Part shown: one piece after another, positions 14,730 through 19,403 of the stretch
Layout of the letters: each line of letters begins with the position of its first letter
Position numbering within the stretch: the stretch's first letter is position 1
Assembly (NCBI RefSeq): GCF_030825785.1
Contig: NZ_JAPJPG010000031.1
Span: forward strand, 1 to 19,403
Length of the DNA stretch: 19,403 nt
Source of the DNA: Anaerococcus sp.
GTDB taxonomy: Bacteria; Bacillota; Clostridia; Tissierellales; Peptoniphilaceae
Direction of reading: 5' to 3'
The notes under the pieces: generated by a model
The model's input: the letters and a program-made list of their open reading frames with translations, nothing else
What the model was told of the DNA's origin: nothing
The model's database searches: none
Translations under genes and position numbers: made by a program

Positions 14730-16424
14730 ATGCAACTACAATCATTAAGCTCTCTACAGTGGAATCTCATAGCAGGAGGTCTGGCCATATTCCTATTCGG
14801 TATATCCCTAATGGGAGATGCCCTTACAAATTTTGCAGGCCCTAAGCTAAGAGGATATGTAGAGAAATACACTTCCAATCCGATAATGGGAGTTTTAGTT
14901 GGTATAGTCATAACCGGTTTAATCCAATCCTCATCAGCGACGACAGTTATAGCCATAAGTTTTGTAAGAGCAGGAGTTATGAGTCTCGAACAGGCTATAG
15001 GTGTCATTTTAGGTGCAAATATTGGTACAACCGTTACATCTATATTGATCGGTTTCGACTTAGGATATCTATCGTACTTCATCGCCCTAATAGGTGTTGT
15101 TATAACGATGTTTTCAGCAAAAAGAAGAAATAAATATATCGGGGAAATTTTGGTAGGATTTGGCCTACTATTTATAGGACTTGAAATGATGGGATCATCC
15201 CTATCAGAGTTAAGTAATATAGAAGGTTTTGAAAAAGTCGTAGCAAATATGGCCAAAAACCCAATACTAGCAGTAATAATCGGAGCGGGCCTTACAGCCT
15301 TAATTCAATCATCATCTGCCTTTATAGGTATTACTCAGTCTTTATTTGCTTCAGGGGCCATAGATTTAAAGCTTGCCCTAGCATTAATGTTTGGTGCAAA
15401 TATAGGTACATGTATAACGGCTATCCTAGCCTCTCTTGGTGGATCACTTTCAGCTAGAAGAACTTCCACTTTCCATGTGCTTTTTAATGTGCTAATATCA
15501 GTAATATTTTTGATTTTCTTAAATCCTTACGAAAGCCTAGTAAGAACAATAGCAGATTTCTTGGGAACAAACAAGTTGATGACAATAGCAGTAGGTCATT
15601 TTACCTTTAACTTCATAGGTATGATCTTATTCCTACCTATTGTAAAATACGTAGGTAAGTTATTAAGAAAGCTTATTCCTGGCAAGGATTCTATATTCTC
15701 TGATCTTGGAGATATAGAGCTAGATAATAAGCTAATAGAAACTTTCCCTGTGGCTGCTCTTGATCAGATAAAGGCTGCAATCCTAAAAGAATCTAAGGTT
15801 GCCCTAGAGACAATAAAGCAAACAAAGCTTTATTTATTGGAAAAAGACAGAAAATATTTAGAAACAGCTAATCAAGCAGAATCTATTGTAAATGATATGG
15901 ATACCAAAATCCAATCCTATCTTTTGGCTATAGCTCAAAGCACTGGTCCAATGGATTTGGAAGTTGAAGTACAAAACTACTTACAGATACAAATAAATGT
16001 AGAAAGAATCTCAGACCTCGCCCAAAATTTGGGTGAATACTATGAAGAAATTTATGAATCTAACGCAAGTTATAACGACGAAGCCTTATCAGACTTGGAA
16101 GATATATATGATTTAGTAATCAATAACTTCGTTAGCGCTATAGAAGTTTTCGATAGCAAAGATCAAGCCGTATTTAGAAGACTCGGTGAAGACGAGGCAG
16201 CTCTTGACCTTATGGAGACTACTCTAAGAAAGTCTCACTACAAGAGACTCGCCAATGGTGAAGATATGACAAGCATCGCTTCATATGTATTTAACGATAT
16301 ATTATCAACAATGGAAAGAACTGGAGACCATGCATATAACATCGCAAGACTAACCATGGATCCTGTTAAGGTTCACTCAGGTAACCATTCTAAATTCGAA
16401 GAAGTTTCACATGAAACATTTTAA
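14730..16424 (+). CDS. Na/Pi cotransporter family protein with PhoU-like C-terminal domain
   Basis: This is a sodium-phosphate symporter of the NptA/PNaS family, 564 residues. The membrane half (to about 310) has the two inverted repeat modules typical of the family, each with a QSSSA motif (66-70 and 193-197) and a GANIGT motif (95-100 and 222-227). The remaining 230 residues are helical and cytoplasmic, with a PhoU-like pattern (VNDMDTKIQSYLL, then MERTGDHAYNIARLT near the end). Start ATG has GGAGG 4-5 bases upstream. It is the only plus-strand gene here, divergent from mnmE and convergent with jag. Its last codons carry a parS site (VSHET). Substrate could be phosphate by family; not proven. 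Confidence 0.93.
   Translation: MQLQSLSSLQWNLIAGGLAIFLFGISLMGDALTNFAGPKLRGYVEKYTSNPIMGVLVGIVITGLIQSSSATTVIAISFVRAGVMSLEQAIGVILGANIGTTVTSILIGFDLGYLSYFIALIGVVITMFSAKRRNKYIGEILVGFGLLFIGLEMMGSSLSELSNIEGFEKVVANMAKNPILAVIIGAGLTALIQSSSAFIGITQSLFASGAIDLKLALALMFGANIGTCITAILASLGGSLSARRTSTFHVLFNVLISVIFLIFLNPYESLVRTIADFLGTNKLMTIAVGHFTFNFIGMILFLPIVKYVGKLLRKLIPGKDSIFSDLGDIELDNKLIETFPVAALDQIKAAILKESKVALETIKQTKLYLLEKDRKYLETANQAESIVNDMDTKIQSYLLAIAQSTGPMDLEVEVQNYLQIQINVERISDLAQNLGEYYEEIYESNASYNDEALSDLEDIYDLVINNFVSAIEVFDSKDQAVFRRLGEDEAALDLMETTLRKSHYKRLANGEDMTSIASYVFNDILSTMERTGDHAYNIARLTMDPVKVHSGNHSKFEEVSHETF
16403..16418. other. parS site 5 (3' end of Na/Pi cotransporter gene)
   Basis: AGTTTCACATGAAACA has two differences from consensus (first base and one central base). 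It is the site nearest the origin, about 2.8 kb from the DnaA boxes, and encodes VSHET just before the stop. Confidence 0.85.
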
Positions 16425-16447
16425 AAGCCGGATAAACCGGCTTTTTT
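16423..16447 (+). terminator. Terminator of Na/Pi cotransporter gene
   Basis: AAAAGCCGG (16423-16431) pairs with CCGGCTTTT (16437-16445) around ATAAA and ends in six T. It begins at the stop codon of the cotransporter gene. Confidence 0.92.
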
Positions 16448-16487
16448 ATTGTAAAAAATATACCTATTTTTTTACAATAAAAAAGCC
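16439..16487. repeat. Perfect 20-bp inverted repeat between convergent terminators
   Basis: Arms 16439-16458 and 16468-16487 are perfect reverse complements (GGC, six T, ATTGT, six A) with a 9-base centre. The arms are formed by the tails of the two facing terminators, so each transcript end reads the same sequence after its own hairpin. Confidence 0.9.
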
Positions 16488-16506
16488 TGTGAAAAGTCAC
16501 AAGCTT
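16479..16506 (-). terminator. Terminator of the rpmH-jag transcript
   Basis: On the minus strand AAGCTTGTGA pairs over ten positions (one G-U) with TCACAGGCTT around a CTTT loop and is followed by a T-run. The stem begins within the jag stop codon. Confidence 0.92.
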
Positions 16507-17341
16507 ATTCTACATAGTCAACTACAACATATCTTTTAGGATCATTTCCTTCTGAGTGACTTGATACATTCGGATGTTTGCTTATCTCCTCGTGTGCAAG
16601 TCTTCTCTCATAGGAATTCATATATCTTAAGTTCCAAGATTTCTTACTTCTTTGGACTTTCCTCGCAGTATCTGCCGCAAGATCTATTATTTTCTCATCT
16701 CTTCTTTTCTTGTATGAGTTGATATCGATATTAATTCTAACATTGTTTCTTCTTGAATCTAGAGCTTTTCTAATTATAAGTTCAATCGCATCTAAGGTTG
16801 AACCAGACTTTCCTATAGCAATTCCTGTATCTTTTTCCGAAACCTTAGCTTCAAGCTTTATGATATTACCCTCAAGATCTCCTATAACTGTGACATCTTC
16901 GAAATGCATAGCTAGGAGGATTCTCTCTAAGAGGTCTTTTGCCTCATAGAACTTATCTATATCTGCCTTTTGTTTAGCCTTGCCATAATTAACTGGCTCT
17001 GTCTTTTCTTCTGCTTTTACTTCTTCTTTGATATCTGTTACTTCAGAAACAGCTACAGCTTCTTCTTTTTCTATAAGCTCTTCTTCTTCGCTATAATCTT
17101 CATTTGCCGTGAATTTAGTATCTTCGATTTCTCTTTCTAGATTAGAAAGGGCTTCTTTGATATCTTCTTCGTAACTAACTCTTACTACTGCATCCTTACT
17201 TCCAATAATACCTAAAAATCCAGTAGATTCTTCTTCAATAATCTCAACTTCTACTTCATCTCGACTCTTGCCAATTTCTTCTAGAGCAAAATCTATTGCT
17301 TGCTCTTTTGTTTTGGCACTTTTAATTATTGACTTTTTCAT
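16505..17341 (-). CDS. jag: RNA-binding protein Jag / KhpB
   Basis: This cytoplasmic RNA-binding protein has 278 residues. An N-terminal Jag_N domain (about 1-55, with TGFLGIIGSKDA) is followed by a long acidic, Glu-rich linker (about 58-125). A KH domain carries the GKSG loop at 177-180, and a C-terminal R3H domain carries the RRLAH signature at 246-250 and SEGNDPKRYVVV. KhpB partners with KhpA in other Firmicutes and affects cell division, envelope and sporulation genes. It overlaps yidC by 20 bases; GGAG lies 7 bases before its ATG, inside yidC. It is the last gene of the transcript that begins at rpmH. The linker is longer and more acidic than in Bacillus. Confidence 0.95.
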   Translation of the reverse strand: MKKSIIKSAKTKEQAIDFALEEIGKSRDEVEVEIIEEESTGFLGIIGSKDAVVRVSYEEDIKEALSNLEREIEDTKFTANEDYSEEEELIEKEEAVAVSEVTDIKEEVKAEEKTEPVNYGKAKQKADIDKFYEAKDLLERILLAMHFEDVTVIGDLEGNIIKLEAKVSEKDTGIAIGKSGSTLDAIELIIRKALDSRRNNVRINIDINSYKKRRDEKIIDLAADTARKVQRSKKSWNLRYMNSYERRLAHEEISKHPNVSSHSEGNDPKRYVVVDYVE

Positions 17342-18059
17342 TTTCTAACTCCATTTTTTTATTTCTCATTGAAAAATGCATTATAACCATTATTACTAAT
17401 CTAAATAAAGAACTTAGGGTGTAATATAGTGGTAAACCTGCAGGAAGTCCCTTAAATACAAAGAAGTACATCAAAGGCATGAGTAAAAGCATGTTATTCA
17501 TTCCTCCCATTGCCCCTCCTGCTTGTTGCATTTGTGGATTGGTCTTCATTGAGAAAAGTTGTACACCAACTTGGGATAAAGATGTAAGTAGTGGTAAACC
17601 GAACCAATATGGATCTTTCCCAAGTAGGTCTGGTACCCAGTAGAAATTGGTTCTGATATTATCAAGGCCTTCTGGGAATACATATTTAGTTGTATCGCTC
17701 ATCATTCTAAACAATCCAAAAAGTATAAGGATTTGGATTATCATTACAAGACAACCAGAAAGACCAGGAGTAACTCCTTCTTCCTTATATAGTTCTTGCA
17801 TCTTTTGTTGCATGATCTGTTGGTCGTAGCCATATTTTTTCTGGATTTCTTCCATCTTTGGCTTGAAAACCTTAGTTCTTTCAGCTTGTTTTTGTTGGCT
17901 AACGGTCATTGGTATAATTAAAAGACTCACAAGCAAAGTCATTATTACTATCGCTATGGCATAAAAACTAACATTTGTAGGTTCTGTAAAATTCGCCGCG
18001 AGATAATCATATATCCATCTCATAAGCTGACCTAAAATGCCGGCTATAAACTTAATCAT
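17322..18059 (-). CDS. yidC: Membrane protein insertase YidC/OxaI
   Basis: This insertase/chaperone for membrane proteins works alone or with SecYEG. The 245-residue protein has the Gram-positive five-segment layout: an N-terminal hydrophobic region, VSFYAIAIVIMTLLVSLLIIPM, a charged cytoplasmic hairpin (KVFKPKMEEIQKKYGYDQQIMQQKMQELYKEEGV), then the conserved NPLSGC-like GLSGCLVMIIQILILFGLF and two more segments. The conserved arginine of the hydrophilic groove probably lies among the residues around R61. No lipobox cysteine is seen at the N-terminus, unlike SpoIIIJ of Bacillus. GGAG precedes the ATG by 5 bases. yidD ends 20 bases upstream. Confidence 0.96.
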   Translation of the reverse strand: MIKFIAGILGQLMRWIYDYLAANFTEPTNVSFYAIAIVIMTLLVSLLIIPMTVSQQKQAERTKVFKPKMEEIQKKYGYDQQIMQQKMQELYKEEGVTPGLSGCLVMIIQILILFGLFRMMSDTTKYVFPEGLDNIRTNFYWVPDLLGKDPYWFGLPLLTSLSQVGVQLFSMKTNPQMQQAGGAMGGMNNMLLLMPLMYFFVFKGLPAGLPLYYTLSSLFRLVIMVIMHFSMRNKKMELENEKVNN

Positions 18060-18079
18060 ATAAACTCCATCTATTTTAT

Positions 18080-18295
18080 TTAATCTACCGGATCATACCC
18101 ACCCTTAGAGAATGGATTGCATCTTAATATTCTCCAAAAAGACTTGATAAACGCTTTCAAAAACCCGTATTTTCTGAAAGCTTCCAGTGCATATTGGGAA
18201 CAAGTCGGGTAGAACTTGCACTTGGAAGGCCCTAATTGGGGAGAAATAAACTTTTGGTAAAACTTAATAAGTCTAATAAAGAATCTATTTACCAT
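18080..18295 (-). CDS. yidD: Membrane protein insertion efficiency factor YidD
   Basis: This is a 71-residue basic, membrane-associated protein that helps YidC-dependent insertion. The family pattern is complete: LIKFYQKFISPQLGPSKCKFYPTCSQYALEAFRKYG, then a tryptophan-rich WRILRCNPFSKGGYDPV end, with three conserved cysteines. It overlaps the end of rnpA by 11 bases and has no strong ribosome binding site, which suggests translational coupling. Confidence 0.96.
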   Translation of the reverse strand: MVNRFFIRLIKFYQKFISPQLGPSKCKFYPTCSQYALEAFRKYGFLKAFIKSFWRILRCNPFSKGGYDPVD

Positions 18296-18635
18296 AATAG
18301 ACTATCTTTTTCTTAAAAGCCTTACTCAAAACATGACCCAAGGTTTTTTTTAATTTTTCATAAGTAAAATCTGTCGTATGTTTCTTAGGAATAATTACTA
18401 TATCTACTCCATTTATAGAAGCATAATTAAGCCTAAGAATCTCTCTTAACTTCCTTTTTAGTGAATTTCTTTGGTTAGCCTTTCCGATTTTTTTGCTAAT
18501 AGTAATTCCAAATCTAGGATGGTTTAGGCCGTTGTTTTTGATAAGTACAGTGAAATCCCTATTATAGAAAGCTTTGTTTTTCTTGTATACTCTTTGAAAA
18601 TCTAAATCTTTTCTTAAACTAATTCTTTTTTCCAT
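18285..18635 (-). CDS. rnpA: Ribonuclease P protein component
   Basis: This small basic protein binds the RNase P RNA and helps process tRNA 5' ends. The 116-residue sequence has the usual start (LRKDLDFQRVYKK), the FGITISKKIGKANQRN strand-helix and the RNA-binding helix. The RNR motif reads RNSLKR at 56-61, with serine where most members have arginine. The ATG at 18633-18635 has no AGGAG-like sequence in front, and a stable hairpin lies between rpmH and this gene, so output is probably kept well below that of rpmH. The end overlaps yidD. Confidence 0.94.
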   Translation of the reverse strand: MEKRISLRKDLDFQRVYKKNKAFYNRDFTVLIKNNGLNHPRFGITISKKIGKANQRNSLKRKLREILRLNYASINGVDIVIIPKKHTTDFTYEKLKKTLGHVLSKAFKKKIVYYGK

Positions 18636-18661
18636 ATTAAAAATCTAAAATACATATAAAC

Positions 18662-18683
18662 AAGAGCCTTAAAAAAGGCCCTC
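18662..18683 (-). terminator. Hairpin between rpmH and rnpA (partial terminator)
   Basis: On the minus strand GAGGGCCTT pairs over nine positions (two G-U) with AAGGCTCTT around TTTT. The tail is TTGTTTAT and not a clean T-run, so it probably reduces, and does not abolish, transcription into rnpA. It could also be an RNA processing site. Confidence 0.6.
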
Positions 18684-18711
18684 TCTCTAATCTATATATT
18701 ACTATTTTAGC

Positions 18712-18846
18712 CTAAGCAGATAATCTTTTTCTGTTTTTTCTTCTTCTAGCTTTAAGTACTCTTCTACCGCCTGGGCTTGACATTCTTTTTCTAAAGCCGT
18801 GATCTTTAGATCTCTTTCTTCTATTTGGTTGATAAGTTCTCTTCAT
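18712..18846 (-). CDS. rpmH: 50S ribosomal protein L34
   Basis: This short gene encodes 44 residues: MKRTYQPNRRKRSKDHGF at the start and PGGRRVLKARRRKNRKRLSA at the end, the standard L34 sequence. ATG is at 18844-18846 with GGAGGTG 5 bases upstream, and a perfect consensus promoter lies behind it. L34 is the classical leftward neighbour of oriC/dnaA in Firmicutes. Confidence 0.98.
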   Translation of the reverse strand: MKRTYQPNRRKRSKDHGFRKRMSSPGGRRVLKARRRKNRKRLSA

Positions 18847-18880
18847 GCTTACACCTCCTACTCTTTTTTTGACTCATACT

Positions 18881-18909
18881 ATTATATTGAAATAAAGCTA
18901 ATCTGTCAA
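18881..18909 (-). promoter_or_regulatory. rpmH promoter
   Basis: On the minus strand TTGACA (18904-18909) and TATAAT (18881-18886), both exact, are 17 bases apart. This should be one of the strongest vegetative promoters in the window and would drive rpmH through jag. Confidence 0.9.
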
Positions 18910-19179
18910 GATATATAGGCAAAAAATATTCTATTAAACAAGCTTTATTTCCTTATGGATAATTTATGCATTTACACCTTGAATAAATAGTCATCTTTCA
19001 GGGCTATACTGTATAAATTTTCAATGTGGATATAATTGGGGATAGAATATTTTTACACAAGTTATAAACAAAATTTTCTCATGAATAAAATTTAAAAATG
19101 ATCGATTATCTATTTTGTTTTTAGCTTAAATTAGTGATTTTTGAAAAAAGTATGAAGAAAATTAAATAAATACACAGAC

Positions 19180-19188
19180 TTATCCACA
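19180..19188 (+). other. DnaA box, exact
   Basis: TTATCCACA, followed directly by a two-mismatch copy (ATATCCACT, 19188-19196). Confidence 0.85.
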
Positions 19189-19254
19189 TATCCACTTCAA
19201 ATTTTGACTTTTATAAACTCTAAAAATAAGTTTTCCCAAAAAAATAATAAAAAA

Positions 19255-19263
19255 TGTGGATAA
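19255..19263 (-). other. DnaA box, exact, abutting the dnaA -35
   Basis: TGTGGATAA, i.e. TTATCCACA on the minus strand, ends one base before the -35 hexamer of the rightward promoter. Confidence 0.85.
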
Positions 19264-19264
19264 G

Positions 19265-19293
19265 TTGATTAAATCGCTTGTTTGTAGTATAAT
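19265..19293 (+). promoter_or_regulatory. Putative dnaA promoter
   Basis: TTGATT (19265-19270) and exact TATAAT (19288-19293) are 17 bases apart, pointing right toward the expected dnaA gene. DnaA boxes lie immediately upstream and about 50 bases downstream of the start point. Confidence 0.7.
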
Positions 19294-19349
19294 TAGCTGT
19301 GTAAAAGTATATGTAAAACTATATTTTTGGCGATAATTTAATATTTTTA

Positions 19350-19358
19350 TGTGGATAA
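19350..19358 (-). other. DnaA box, exact, in dnaA leader
   Basis: TGTGGATAA lies downstream of the putative dnaA transcription start. Confidence 0.85.
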
Positions 19359-19403
19359 AATCTAAGCTTACAAATTTTTTCTTAGGATTTGTCCCTATTA
19401 AGC

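Larger units (their letters stand above)
18910..19403. other. oriC: oriC region (rpmH-dnaA intergenic), partial
   Basis: This long gene-free, very AT-rich stretch holds a cluster of DnaA boxes. Exact boxes (TTATCCACA or its complement) are at 19180-19188 (+), 19255-19263 (-) and 19350-19358 (-). One-mismatch boxes are at 18954-18962 (-) and 19025-19033 (-). Weaker two-mismatch copies occur around 19051-19070 and 19298-19306. The AT-rich segment between 19201 and 19254 is a possible unwinding element. Beside rpmH this is the standard position of the Firmicute origin, and dnaA is expected just beyond 19,403. The unwinding site could instead lie on the far side of dnaA. Confidence 0.88.

Noticed and set aside
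14567..15256. Minus-strand open frame of 229 codons opposite the Na/Pi cotransporter gene
   Set aside because: It is antisense to clear membrane-transporter coding sequence, is proline/isoleucine-rich without family features, and runs across the divergent promoter region.
19349..19403. Open frame starting MWIKSKLTNF at the right edge, as a possible dnaA start
   Set aside because: The ATG lies inside a DnaA box, lacks a ribosome binding site, and the residues do not resemble the DnaA N-terminus. dnaA probably begins beyond the window.

Overview
The window looks like the origin-proximal left arm of a chromosome from a low-GC Gram-positive anaerobe (Firmicutes). A Tissierellia or Gram-positive anaerobic coccus (Anaerococcus/Peptoniphilus-like) is my best guess. 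The basis is the AT-rich sequence, strong AGGAG-type ribosome binding sites, the classical rpmH-rnpA-yidD-yidC-jag / mnmE-mnmG-rsmG / parA-parB order beside a DnaA-box cluster, and a thioredoxin reductase that resembles the ferredoxin-linked clostridial type. The genus is inference. Every gene except one (a Na/Pi cotransporter) is on the minus strand, pointing away from the origin at the right end.

Layout from right to left. (1) 18,847-19,403 is gene-free and holds the rpmH-side part of oriC: three exact and two one-mismatch DnaA boxes, plus a rightward promoter that probably serves dnaA just outside the window. (2) A consensus promoter starts rpmH, followed by a hairpin, rnpA, yidD, yidC and jag, ending at a strong terminator. 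These cover ribosome, RNase P and membrane-insertion functions. (3) A plus-strand Na/Pi cotransporter converges on jag. The two back-to-back terminators share a perfect 20-bp inverted repeat. (4) A TTGACA-16-TATAAT promoter drives mnmE-mnmG-rsmG-CPBP protease, all overlapping or abutting. (5) cinA-parA-parB-cyclodeaminase-like-DUF4446 form a second overlapping run. ParA/ParB act on five parS-like sites that lie inside coding sequence between 6.8 and 16.4 kb. (6) pta has its own terminator. (7) A decayed remnant appears to join the start of a DUF1538 membrane protein to the end of a P-II-like regulator. It contains a candidate promoter for trxA, followed by a thioredoxin reductase-like flavoprotein that lacks recognisable NADPH motifs, and a GNAT acetyltransferase. 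(8) A MarR regulator is translationally coupled to ftsH, with a terminator after ftsH.

Most of the window is conserved housekeeping DNA. The parts most worth attention are the NADPH-motif-less reductase beside trxA, the DUF1538/P-II deletion remnant, the five parS sites and the peptides they encode, the charged insertion in ParA, the MarR-FtsH coupling, and the mirror-image terminator pair. I saw no tRNA, rRNA, CRISPR array, insertion sequence or prophage.
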